64,000 nt of DNA. Origin: Saccharopolyspora indica (GTDB lineage Bacteria; Actinomycetota; Actinomycetes; Mycobacteriales; Pseudonocardiaceae). This document shows, in pieces, positions 20,216 to 27,834 of the stretch. Below the pieces are notes generated by a model that made no database searches, was not told where the DNA came from, and worked only from the letters and a program-made list of their open reading frames with translations. The stretch lies in assembly GCF_027853965.1 (NCBI RefSeq), contig NZ_JAQGLB010000012.1, forward strand, positions 62,001 through 126,000, given 5' to 3'. Position 1 is the stretch's first letter, and each line of letters begins with the position of its first letter. The translations under genes and the position numbers were made by a program.

Positions 20216-21109
20216 ATGGCTATCAACACGACGGCAATCGGCCGTACCCGTGGATTGTTCACTCGCGCTGAGGCAATCGAGGCCGGTCTTACGGACAGGG
20301 ATCTGAGAAAGGGGCCGTTCCGGCGCGTCTTGCACGGCGTCTACCGGACAGCTGACACGCCGCTCACGCATGAGCTCCGATGCAAGGCCGCGGCGATGAT
20401 GCTTCCGCCCGAAGCTGTGATCACCGGGCGCTCAGCAGCGACGTTGCACGGCGTGGCGTTGGCGCGCCCGCACGATCCGGTCGAGGTCCTGGTCAAGGGC
20501 TGCAAGCGCCTTCACGGGGTCAGAACCTGGGACGTACGCCGCTACCCATTCGAGCACTTTCCGTGGGCAGGAGTCCGTTTGGCTACCCTGGAGCGAACCG
20601 CGTTCGACCTTCTCGCGCGGAATTCGTTGCATCAGGGAGTCGCCCTTTGCGATGCATTGCTGCATTCAGGTCTGATCACGGAAAGAGCTGTGGGCAGGTT
20701 CCTGGGAGGAAGGCGCGACGACGGAATCGTACTCGCCAGAAAAGGTTTCGAACTGTTGGATGGGCGAGCTGAGTCCATACCGGAGTCGGTGCTCCGGGTG
20801 ATGTTCGTCCTCGCTGGGCTCGATCCGGTTCCGCAGTTGCCCATCTCGGGACCGGGCGGCACCGAGCTGAGGGCCGATCTCGGGTTCGAGGAGGCTCGAG
20901 TGGTGGTTGAGTACGAAGGTGCTTGGCATGCCGACCCGGTGCAGTTTCAGCGGGACCAACGTCGACGCCGGTGGCTGCGGGACAGCGGTTGGCACGTCAT
21001 CGTGGTGACCGCAGATGACCTGGCGAACGCGGCGGATCGCATCATCCAGCAGGTCACTGCCGCGGTCCGTGCTCGTGAGCCGTCAGTTTTGCCTGAAACT
21101 GGCACCTGA
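20216..21109 (+). CDS. AbiEi-like N-terminal and DUF559 endonuclease-like protein
   Basis: 297 residues. The N-terminal half (GLFTRAEAIEAGLTDRDLR, RVLHGVYRT) resembles the winged-helix domain of type IV antitoxin AbiEi-family proteins. The C-terminal part (ADLGFEEARVVVEYEGAWH, then RRWLRDSGWHVIVVT) resembles the DUF559/Vsr-like PD-(D/E)XK nuclease fold. No AbiEii toxin gene is adjacent, so a classic toxin pair is not supported. Codon third positions are less GC-biased than in neighbours, which hints at transfer. Its last eight codons run through a repeat B unit. Confidence 0.8.
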   Translation: MAINTTAIGRTRGLFTRAEAIEAGLTDRDLRKGPFRRVLHGVYRTADTPLTHELRCKAAAMMLPPEAVITGRSAATLHGVALARPHDPVEVLVKGCKRLHGVRTWDVRRYPFEHFPWAGVRLATLERTAFDLLARNSLHQGVALCDALLHSGLITERAVGRFLGGRRDDGIVLARKGFELLDGRAESIPESVLRVMFVLAGLDPVPQLPISGPGGTELRADLGFEEARVVVEYEGAWHADPVQFQRDQRRRRWLRDSGWHVIVVTADDLANAADRIIQQVTAAVRAREPSVLPETGT

Positions 21110-21147
21110 AACACGCCGAGTAAGTGTTGCAGTTTTAGGCAGAACTG
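21084..21147. repeat. Repeat B hairpin overlapping a gene end
   Basis: Inverted units CAGTTTTGCCTGAAACTG (21084-21101) and CAGTTTTAGGCAGAACTG (21130-21147). The first unit is read as the C-terminal codons of the DUF559 gene. It lies between convergent genes and probably terminates both. Confidence 0.75.
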
Positions 21148-21165
21148 CCACACCGATGACGCCGG

Positions 21166-22128
21166 TCAGCTGGTTGGGGAGTGCGGGTTGGCGGCCATGG
21201 CGGTCAGCTGGTGGGCCAGGCGTGCGGCTGCTTCGCGGAGTTCTGGCGGGTCGAGGACTTCGGTTTCTAGGCCGAGGGAGGCGATGTGCATGGCCAGCCA
21301 GTTGAGGTCGTTGCCGCCCGCGGTGAGGGTGCACCAGCCGTCCTCGGCGTCCTCGACCTTCGCGACCTGGGGCGGCACCCGTTCGCGGACCTGGGCGGCG
21401 GTGGCCCGCAGGCGCACCCGCGCCAGGTGGCGGTACGGCGCTTCGGAGGTGGAGTGCTGGACGTAGGCCGCCGGGTCCGGGTGCTCCCGCGGGCGGAAGC
21501 GCCAGGTCGTCGCCGCCACGTCGCGCATCCGGTCCAGGCGGAAGGTGCGCCAGTCGTCGCGGTCGCCGTCGAAGGCCATCAGGTACCAGCGGTGACGGGT
21601 GGCCACCATCCGCACCGGCTCCACCGTGCGCTCGCTGTCATCGCCACCGCGGCCGGTGTAGCGGAACCGCACGCGGACCGCGTCGCGGCAGGCGCGGGCG
21701 AGGGTCACCAGCAGTTCCGCGTCGATCTCGGCGCCGGGCCCGACGAGCGTCTCGGTCGCGCCGTGCACGGCTCGGACCTCGGCGCGCAGCCGCGGCGGCA
21801 TGACCTGGTCGAGCTTCGTCAGCGCGCGCAACGCCGCCTCACCGGTGCCCGCGACCGTGCCGCCCGAGGCCAGGCGCAGCGAAACCGCCGTTGCGATCGC
21901 CTCTTCGTCGTCGAAGAGCAGCGGCGGCAGCCGGGTTCCCGCACCGAGCTGGTAGCCGCCGCCGACGCCTGCCGTGGCGTGCACGGGATAGCCGAGCGCC
22001 CGCAGCCGCTCCACGTCGCGCCGCACCGAGCGATCGGTGACGCCGAGCTCGGCGGCCAGCTCGGTCGCGGTCCACGACGGCCGCCGCTGGAGCAGCCCCA
22101 GCAACCGCAACACCCGCTCGGTCGTCAC
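21166..22128 (-). CDS. WYL-domain transcriptional regulator
   Basis: 320 residues: an N-terminal DeoR-like helix-turn-helix (TERVLRLLGLLQRRPSWTATELA...VTDRSVRRDVERL), then a WYL domain (RFRYTG, RHRWYLMAFDGDRDDWRTFRLDRM), then a WCX-type C-terminal region. WYL regulators commonly sense a small ligand or nucleic acid. It is divergent from the DinB gene, with a perfect inverted repeat between them, so it probably controls that operon. Confidence 0.9.
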   Translation of the reverse strand: MTTERVLRLLGLLQRRPSWTATELAAELGVTDRSVRRDVERLRALGYPVHATAGVGGGYQLGAGTRLPPLLFDDEEAIATAVSLRLASGGTVAGTGEAALRALTKLDQVMPPRLRAEVRAVHGATETLVGPGAEIDAELLVTLARACRDAVRVRFRYTGRGGDDSERTVEPVRMVATRHRWYLMAFDGDRDDWRTFRLDRMRDVAATTWRFRPREHPDPAAYVQHSTSEAPYRHLARVRLRATAAQVRERVPPQVAKVEDAEDGWCTLTAGGNDLNWLAMHIASLGLETEVLDPPELREAAARLAHQLTAMAANPHSPTS

Positions 22129-22282
22129 AGTCCCGCCTCTCCGCGATTTTCAGTGGTGGTCGCGTCTGGATCGATCTCGCGTTTTGCGGTTTCTTGGGGC
22201 TGGGTCGCGTCACGGTCCCCTGAGGTGCGGTTGAGCACGACTCGGGCTGACACGTGGGGTGCCATGTGCAAATCCTCGCACG

Positions 22283-22309
22283 TATCACGGACAGCACCTG
22301 TCCGTGATA
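22283..22309. promoter_or_regulatory. Predicted operator of the WYL regulator
   Basis: Perfect 12-base inverted repeat, TATCACGGACAG and CTGTCCGTGATA, separated by CAC, 17 bases before the DinB start codon and within the divergent WYL-DinB gap. The position and symmetry fit a dimeric repressor site. Confidence 0.7.
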
Positions 22310-22326
22310 TCGGCGACCATTCCTCC

Positions 22327-22893
22327 ATGACCGACTGGAACCCTCTCCTGCGCGACCAGCTGACCTGGCACTGGAACGCGCAGCTGCGGCCGCGTCTCGA
22401 CGGGCTCACCGACGAGGAGTACTTCTGGGAGCCCGTGGCCGACTGCTGGAACGTGCGCCCGCGCGGTACCGGCACCGCGCAGATGCAGGCCGGTTCGGGC
22501 GCGATGACCATCGACTTCGCCTTCCCGGAACCCGTGCCGGTGCCGTTCACCACCATCGCCTGGCGGCTCGGGCACGTGATCGTCGGCGTCCTCGCGATGC
22601 GCAACGCCTCGCACTTCGGCCGCACGCCCACCGACTACGAGTCGTTCGAGTACGCGACGACCGCCGCCGAAGCGCTGGACCAGCTCGACGCGGAGGTCGC
22701 CGCCTGGCTGGCCGGGGTCGAATCCCTCGGCGAGGCGGGCCTCGCCGAACCGTGCGGTCCGGCGGAAGGGCCGTTCGCGGAGCGCTCGATGGCGGAGCTG
22801 GTGCTGCACATCAACCGAGAACTCATCCACCACCTGTCCGAGGTGAGCCTGCTGCGCGACCTCTACCTGCACGAGAACGGATCGACCCGATGA
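22327..22893 (+). CDS. DinB-family protein
   Basis: 188 residues, a four-helix DinB/YfiT-like protein. The LRDQLTWHWNAQLRPRLDGL and RLGHVIVGVLAMRN helices and the C-terminal HINRELIHHLSEVSLLRDLYL carry histidines in the positions used for metal by this family. Such proteins are often metal-dependent thiol (mycothiol or bacillithiol) transferases; the substrate is unknown here. ATG 22327 is chosen; the frame is open upstream but only through the WYL antisense strand. Confidence 0.88.
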   Translation: MTDWNPLLRDQLTWHWNAQLRPRLDGLTDEEYFWEPVADCWNVRPRGTGTAQMQAGSGAMTIDFAFPEPVPVPFTTIAWRLGHVIVGVLAMRNASHFGRTPTDYESFEYATTAAEALDQLDAEVAAWLAGVESLGEAGLAEPCGPAEGPFAERSMAELVLHINRELIHHLSEVSLLRDLYLHENGSTR

Positions 22894-23345
22894 GCCACGA
22901 GTTCCAGATCACCTTCGACGCCCACGACCCGCGTGCGCTGTCGGTCTTCTGGCGCGACGCGCTGGGCTACGTCATCCCCGGCCCGCCCGGCGCCGAACGG
23001 GCCGCGGACCCGCTGGCCGCGTGGGACGAGTTCCTGGAGCGGGCCGGCGTCCCGGCCGAGCAGCGCAATTCGAGGTCGGCGGCCGAAGACCCGGAGGGCC
23101 GCCGCCCCCGGCTGTTCTTCCAGCAGGTGCCGGAGAACAAGGTCGCCAAGAACCGTGTGCACCTCGACGTCCGCGCGGCGCCCGGATTGCAGGGCGAGGA
23201 GCGGATGTCGGCGCTGGAAGCCGAGTGCGACCGGCTCGTCGCGCTGGGTGCGAGCCGGGTCGCCCGCCAGGAGCCCGCCCCGCCGTTCGAGTACGGCCAC
23301 ATCGTGATGACCGACCCGGAGGGCAACGAGTTCTGCCTCGACTGA
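22890..23345 (+). CDS. VOC-family (glyoxalase-like) protein
   Basis: 151 residues with the VOC beta-alpha-beta pattern: FQITFDAHDPRALSVFWRDALGY at the start, NRVHLDV in the middle and YGHIVMTDPEGNEFCLD at the end, where conserved His and Glu would bind metal. The ATGA overlap with the DinB gene makes a two-gene operon, likely under the WYL regulator. Possible role in detoxification or resistance, an inference from families. Confidence 0.87.
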   Translation: MSHEFQITFDAHDPRALSVFWRDALGYVIPGPPGAERAADPLAAWDEFLERAGVPAEQRNSRSAAEDPEGRRPRLFFQQVPENKVAKNRVHLDVRAAPGLQGEERMSALEAECDRLVALGASRVARQEPAPPFEYGHIVMTDPEGNEFCLD

Positions 23346-23395
23346 CCGCGGTTCCCGCTGGGACCACCGACACACCGGTGCGTGTCGTGAACTTC

Positions 23396-23441
23396 CGCGA
23401 TTTCAATGGAAATCGGACGTCGAATTTCCATTGAAATCGCG
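23396..23441. repeat. Palindromic repeat A, copy 2
   Basis: Perfect 18-base arms around a 10-base loop. The 46 bases equal the reverse complement of the core of the element at 13406-13457, loop included. It sits between the VOC gene and the leftward secretion genes, another convergent gene end. Confidence 0.9.
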
Positions 23442-23502
23442 TCACCTCCGACGACGGAGCGTGCGGACGGCGGAGCGGGTGGTCGTCGTGGTGGGTGCAA
23501 AG

Positions 23503-23537
23503 CGAGGAGCCCCGACCGGTGCGGTCGGGGCTCCTCG
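23503..23537. terminator. Terminator of the leftward eccE operon
   Basis: Perfect 15-pair stem CGAGGAGCCCCGACC and its complement with a GGTGC loop, 17 bases beyond the end of the minus-strand gene at 23555. No T-run on either side. Confidence 0.75.
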
Positions 23538-23554
23538 TCGTTCGGTGCGGAAGG

Positions 23555-24286
23555 TCAGTCGCCGCGGCGGATCGGGCCGAGGATCTCCTGCTCCTTCTTG
23601 TTCGTCACCAGGCGGATCAGCGTCCAGGTCATGTTGCCGAGGGCGATCACCTGGTCGTCCTTGAGCTGGGTCATCTGCTGCACCTGGTTGTTCATCAGGC
23701 TCCAGATGCGCTGCGCCAGCTGCGCCTGGTTCAGCGGGAGGCGCTGCAACAGCACCAGGTCCGCCGTGTTCGCCGCCGTGCCGCTGCTCACCTGCGGGTG
23801 CAGGTAGGGCAGCACGTACATGGTGGTCTGCCACGGGGCGCGGGGCGGGAACAGCTCCTGCGGCACCGCACCGCCGTCGTGGATCACCAGCAGCGGGGTG
23901 TCCTCAGAGGACCGCGGCAGGTCGAACGGGGCCAGCCTGCGGATCTGCACCAGCGGCACCGGCTTGCCGTCCGGGGTCTGCCCGGCGGCCCGCTCCAGCG
24001 CCTTCCACGCGCCCGGGCGCCCGGTGGCCACGATCACCCACGCGCCGGTGGCCATCGCGCGCAGCGCCAGCTGCCGCGCGAGGTACAGGCCGCCGACGGT
24101 GACCATGCGGGTCGGGTGCGGGCGGAGGATCGACGCCGCTTCCGCCTCGTTCTGCGGGTTGGAGCCGATGATCACCCCGCCCCGGTCGCCGGACGGGCTG
24201 ATGGCGTCCAGGGTTTCCGGGGTGACCAGGAACTCCGGTGCCGCCGCCTTGTTTCCGGGAACATCGATCGTTCTGCTTCGGCTCAT
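23555..24286 (-). CDS. Conserved protein linked to EccE, function unknown
   Basis: 243 residues, no signal peptide or membrane segment. It has alternating strand-helix segments such as GGVIIGSNPQNEAEAASIL, MATGAWVIVATGRPGAWKAL and DTPLLVIHDGGAVP, suggesting a Rossmann-like cytoplasmic fold without a clear P-loop. The ATGA overlap with eccE implies strict co-expression with the secretion system. No known ESX component was recognised in it; it could be a cytosolic accessory of EccC or EccE. Confidence 0.75.
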   Translation of the reverse strand: MSRSRTIDVPGNKAAAPEFLVTPETLDAISPSGDRGGVIIGSNPQNEAEAASILRPHPTRMVTVGGLYLARQLALRAMATGAWVIVATGRPGAWKALERAAGQTPDGKPVPLVQIRRLAPFDLPRSSEDTPLLVIHDGGAVPQELFPPRAPWQTTMYVLPYLHPQVSSGTAANTADLVLLQRLPLNQAQLAQRIWSLMNNQVQQMTQLKDDQVIALGNMTWTLIRLVTNKKEQEILGPIRRGD

Positions 24287-25605
24287 GCCGCACCTCCGAG
24301 CGGCAGCGTCGCTGCGTAGCCGGCCAGTTGCGAGCCGCGCAGCGGGGTCAGGGTCAGCCCGAGGCGGTTGCTGATCGCCTTCAGCCGCTCGTCGGCGGTG
24401 TCCAGCTCGGCGGGCGTGCGGGCGCTGACCCGGACCAGACCGCGCAGCCCGACCTCGTTCTCCTCGCCGACCGGCGAGATGGACAGCGCGATGCTGGTGG
24501 ACAGCGCGCGGATGCCGGTCAGCGCGTTCAGGCTGTCGTTCATCTGGTTCGGCCAGCCGGTGATGGCGTAGCTGGAGTGGCCGACGCCACCGGCGGTCAC
24601 GCCGTCCCAGCGCTCCTTGAGGCCCACCGGGCGTTGCGAACCGAGCACGTTGTGCAGCTCCGCCGAGGAGATGCCGGCCTGCAGCAGCTCGTCCGGGTCC
24701 AGCGGGCGGCTCGGGATTCCCTGCCGCTCCAACGCGTTGCGCACGCGGGACATCGCACCGATGAGCGCGCGCTGCGCACCCAGGATGCCGCCACCGCGCT
24801 CGCCGATCGCCTTGGCGCAGCGCTGCGGGTCCAGCCGCACCGCGATCCAGGTGGTGCGCCGCGCCGCCGCGGGCAGCCGGCCCAGGACCTCCAGGTAGGA
24901 GTTCAGCGCCGGCGAGTTCGACGGCAGCGCCGCGCTGCCCGGGTAGCAGTGCCAGATGACCTGGATCGCGTCGAGCACGACGCCGCGGTCCTCCAGGCAC
25001 GGCGCGAGCACGCCCAGCGGCAGGTTCGGCGCGCTGTCAACGGGGTTCAGCAGCGACGGCGGCGGTTCGACCATCAGCACGCCGGTCCACTTGCCGTTGT
25101 GCCAGGACATGCCGACCGGGTTGCGGTCGTGGTCCTGGCTGCGGGCGATCACCAGGTCCTCGACGACCAGCCGCAGCAGCGCCACGCGGTGGTTCTCGTC
25201 GGGGCCGATGATGCCGTCGCCGTTCTTGTCCTCCGCCGGCTCCATGGCGTCGACGTCGGCCGGGTGCGAGACCCGGGTGTGGTTGCGCCCGCGGTACTCG
25301 AGCACCAGCCCGAACCACTGGGTGAACCAGCGACCGCGCCGCCGCAGCAGCGCGATGATCAGGCACAGCAGCGCGAATCCGCCGCCGACCGGGAGCAGCA
25401 CCTGCACCAGGTTCAGCTTCGCGCCGATGATCGTCAGGATGAGCCCGACGGCTAGGCCCACCTCGATGAGCACGATGTTGGCCGCAGGGATGCCGCCGAG
25501 CGTTACGCCGTTGATGCGCCGCCGCCGCGCGCGGATGCGTGCGCGGGGCGGATTGGCGGGCCCGGGAGCTTTCGGCTGGGCCGGATGTTGCGTGGTCACG
25601 GACAT
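24283..25605 (-). CDS. eccE: Type VII secretion protein EccE
   Basis: 440 residues. Two membrane segments near residues 43-61 and 68-87 are followed by a large cytoplasmic or peripheral domain, the EccE layout. EccE sits at the edge of the ESX membrane complex and in some systems contacts the mycosin. ATG 25605 is preceded by a GGGGGAGAG site; the frame is open further but reads the divergent promoter region. M. tuberculosis ESX-4 lacks EccE, so its presence at this syntenic locus is notable. Confidence 0.82.
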   Translation of the reverse strand: MSVTTQHPAQPKAPGPANPPRARIRARRRRINGVTLGGIPAANIVLIEVGLAVGLILTIIGAKLNLVQVLLPVGGGFALLCLIIALLRRRGRWFTQWFGLVLEYRGRNHTRVSHPADVDAMEPAEDKNGDGIIGPDENHRVALLRLVVEDLVIARSQDHDRNPVGMSWHNGKWTGVLMVEPPPSLLNPVDSAPNLPLGVLAPCLEDRGVVLDAIQVIWHCYPGSAALPSNSPALNSYLEVLGRLPAAARRTTWIAVRLDPQRCAKAIGERGGGILGAQRALIGAMSRVRNALERQGIPSRPLDPDELLQAGISSAELHNVLGSQRPVGLKERWDGVTAGGVGHSSYAITGWPNQMNDSLNALTGIRALSTSIALSISPVGEENEVGLRGLVRVSARTPAELDTADERLKAISNRLGLTLTPLRGSQLAGYAATLPLGGAA

Positions 25606-25779
25606 CCGTTCGGTCTCTCCCCCTCGCAGGTAGGTGCGGCACTCGGCGCGCTGGGACGCGAATCTTCGATCGCCGCGTGAAGAGAATACTGACGGACTCG
25701 GTCGAACCGCACCCATTCGGCATCTCTCTGCGACTATCCTGCGAAACCGTACCTCGGACGGGAGAGCTGTAGGCGAAGA
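25606..25779. promoter_or_regulatory. Divergent eccE/eccB promoter region
   Basis: The gap must drive both the leftward eccE pair and rightward eccB. TATCCT at 25735-25740 could be the -10 for eccB (start 25780). TATTCT on the minus strand (25683-25688) could serve eccE. No convincing -35 elements were seen. Confidence 0.35.
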
Positions 25780-27366
25780 ATGGCATCAACACCCACAACG
25801 AAGTCACAGGTTCAGGCGTATCGGTTCGTGCTGCGCCGCATGGAGTCGGCGCTGGTCCGAAAAGACGCGGTGATGCTCCACGATCCGATGGGTTCGCACA
25901 AGCGGGCCACGGTCGCCGGAGCTGTGCTCGCCGCCATCGGCTGCATCGGGTTCCTGGTGTGGGGCCTGTTCGGCGGCAAGGGATCAGTGCCGGAACCGGG
26001 TTCCATCATCATCGGCAAGGAGACCGGCGCCGTCTTCGTCGTCACCTCGGACGAGCAGGCGGACAAGCGGCTCATCCCGATGCTCAACGTGGCATCGGCG
26101 AAACTGCTGGTGATGGCCCAGGGCGGTTCGCAGGGCGGTGGTGCGGTCCCGACCACGGTGGTGAAGGAATCGGCGCTGGGGGACTTCCCGCGCGGTTCGC
26201 TCACCGGCCTGGTCAACGCGCCGACCTACCTGCCGGACGCGAAGAACATCGCCGAGCCGTCGTGGGCCATCTGCGACGTCGGCCAGGTCAAGGACACCCT
26301 CAACGACGCCCGTGTCGAGGCGGAGACGAAGGTCCAGACGACGGTGATCGGCGGTGACGGCAACCACGGCACCGAGCTGGGCCTGGACCAGTCGCTGTAC
26401 GTCAGGGACCAGACCTCGAAGCGGGACTACCTGATCTACCGGGTGGAGAACCTGCCCGGCCAGCCGCACACGCACGTGGTCAAGTCGCTGATCCGCCAGA
26501 ACGAGACCACCGTGCTCGACATGTACGGGCTGCGGGGCGCGACGCCGCGGACCATCAGCACCAACATGCTCAACGCGATCCCGGAGGTGCCCGCGCTGCA
26601 GGTGCCGGACGTCCCCAACGACGGCCAGCCGCTGAGCTACATGGGCAACCGCAAGGTCGGTGACGTGGTCGCGCGGACCGTTCCGGGCCAGCCCGACGAG
26701 TTCTACCTGCTGCTGCCCAGCGGCAAGCAGAAGATCAGCGAGGGCGCGGCGGCGGTGCTGCACGCCAGCAAGACCAGCCGCCAGGACATCCCGAACATGA
26801 CCGGTGCGGTCACCGACGCCTCCGAGGCCGACTCGGAGGAACAGCTCAACCTGTCGGGCTTCCCGGTGGCGGTGCCCTCCCCGGTCACCTTCCAGCAGTC
26901 CGACACCTCGTGCCTGAGCTGGAAGAACGTCAACGGCAACCAGAACATCACGGCGACCCTGAACAAGGGCACGCCGGCTGCCAAGGCGGCCGTCAAGCTC
27001 GCGCAGTACGACGGCACCGGCCCGCAGGTCGACTACTTCTACATGCCCGCGGGCAAGGCGGCCGTGGTGCGCGGTGCCTCGAACGAGGCCGGCGCGGACA
27101 GCGGCCCGATCTTCCTGGTCGCCGACCAGGGCGTGCAGTACGGCATCAAGGACGTCGGCACCGCCCAGGGGCTCGGCGTCATCGGCGGTGCCGGGGACAT
27201 CAAGGCGGGGCCGTCCTGGCTGACGCGGGTGCTGCCCAAGGGCGACTTCCTCGACCCGGCCAACGCGAGCATGACCTACGACGCGGTTCCGGTCGGTCCG
27301 GGCGTCAACCGCCCGCCGCAGAAGCCGGGGCAGCAGCAAGCAGGAGTGGCCCAGGCCGGTAGCTGA
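25780..27366 (+). CDS. eccB: Type VII secretion protein EccB
   Basis: 528 residues. The N-terminal motif STPTTKSQVQAYRFVLRRME and the MLHDPMGSHKRA segment are EccB hallmarks. One membrane helix near residues 44-64 anchors a large extracytoplasmic domain with conserved cysteines (WAICDVG and TSCLSWKN). EccB bridges the core complex in the periplasm-like space. The gene reads away from eccE; a terminator hairpin follows. Confidence 0.96.
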   Translation: MASTPTTKSQVQAYRFVLRRMESALVRKDAVMLHDPMGSHKRATVAGAVLAAIGCIGFLVWGLFGGKGSVPEPGSIIIGKETGAVFVVTSDEQADKRLIPMLNVASAKLLVMAQGGSQGGGAVPTTVVKESALGDFPRGSLTGLVNAPTYLPDAKNIAEPSWAICDVGQVKDTLNDARVEAETKVQTTVIGGDGNHGTELGLDQSLYVRDQTSKRDYLIYRVENLPGQPHTHVVKSLIRQNETTVLDMYGLRGATPRTISTNMLNAIPEVPALQVPDVPNDGQPLSYMGNRKVGDVVARTVPGQPDEFYLLLPSGKQKISEGAAAVLHASKTSRQDIPNMTGAVTDASEADSEEQLNLSGFPVAVPSPVTFQQSDTSCLSWKNVNGNQNITATLNKGTPAAKAAVKLAQYDGTGPQVDYFYMPAGKAAVVRGASNEAGADSGPIFLVADQGVQYGIKDVGTAQGLGVIGGAGDIKAGPSWLTRVLPKGDFLDPANASMTYDAVPVGPGVNRPPQKPGQQQAGVAQAGS

Positions 27367-27426
27367 TCCTCCGGCACCACCGGAGGAAGGGAACCGAACA
27401 GGCACGCTCCAACGTCCGAGAGAACA

Positions 27427-27467
27427 AGCGATCCGCCCGCAGCAACGGTAGCTGCGGGCGGATTGCT
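27427..27467 (+). terminator. Terminator after eccB
   Basis: 17-base arms with one mismatch (AGCGATCCGCCCGCAGC against GCTGCGGGCGGATTGCT) and a 7-base loop, 60 bases after eccB. Confidence 0.7.
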
Positions 27468-27520
27468 ATAAGGGCCCGAGGCTGCGGGCCGCTGAGCAGC
27501 GAGTGAGCGGGAGGTACCGG

Positions 27521-27832
27521 ATGGCGGGGATCCGGGTCGATGTCGAATGGTTGGCGACCTACGCGCGGGAAGTGCGCACCGCCGGTGAGGAGATCGCTAC
27601 CGCACCGCAGAAGCTGGCCGCCGCGGAGCTGGCCCCGGAGGCGTTCGGCGAGCTCGGGCGCAACGCCGGTGCCGCCGAGTCCTACCAGCGGTTGTTCCAG
27701 CTGCTGGTGGACGAGAGCCGCCGCGCGGGCGAGGCGCTGACCCGCGCGGGCGACGAGCTGCGCGAGGTCGTGGACTTCCACTCCGGTGGCGATGACGACG
27801 GTGCCGTGGAGATCCGGAAGCAGGGGAGCTGA
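27521..27832 (+). CDS. EspC-like type VII secretion target
   Basis: 103 residues, helical, matching the EspC/DUF2580 group: IRVDVEWLATYAREVRTAGEEI at the start and a C-terminal helix with GDELREVVDFHSG. ATG 27521 has GGGAGG seven bases upstream; GTG 27503 is an alternative. It precedes a large WXG protein by two bases. The same small-then-large arrangement recurs at 51488-54798. Confidence 0.8.
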   Translation: MAGIRVDVEWLATYAREVRTAGEEIATAPQKLAAAELAPEAFGELGRNAGAAESYQRLFQLLVDESRRAGEALTRAGDELREVVDFHSGGDDDGAVEIRKQGS

Positions 27833-27834
27833 GC

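Noticed and set aside
20216..21109. Type IV toxin-antitoxin system AbiE
   Set aside because: Only the AbiEi-like domain is seen, fused to a DUF559 domain, and there is no adjacent AbiEii nucleotidyltransferase.
22140..22190. Third copy of palindromic repeat A in the WYL-DinB gap
   Set aside because: Only a short CGCGATTTTCAGTGG stretch resembles it; there is no inverted partner.
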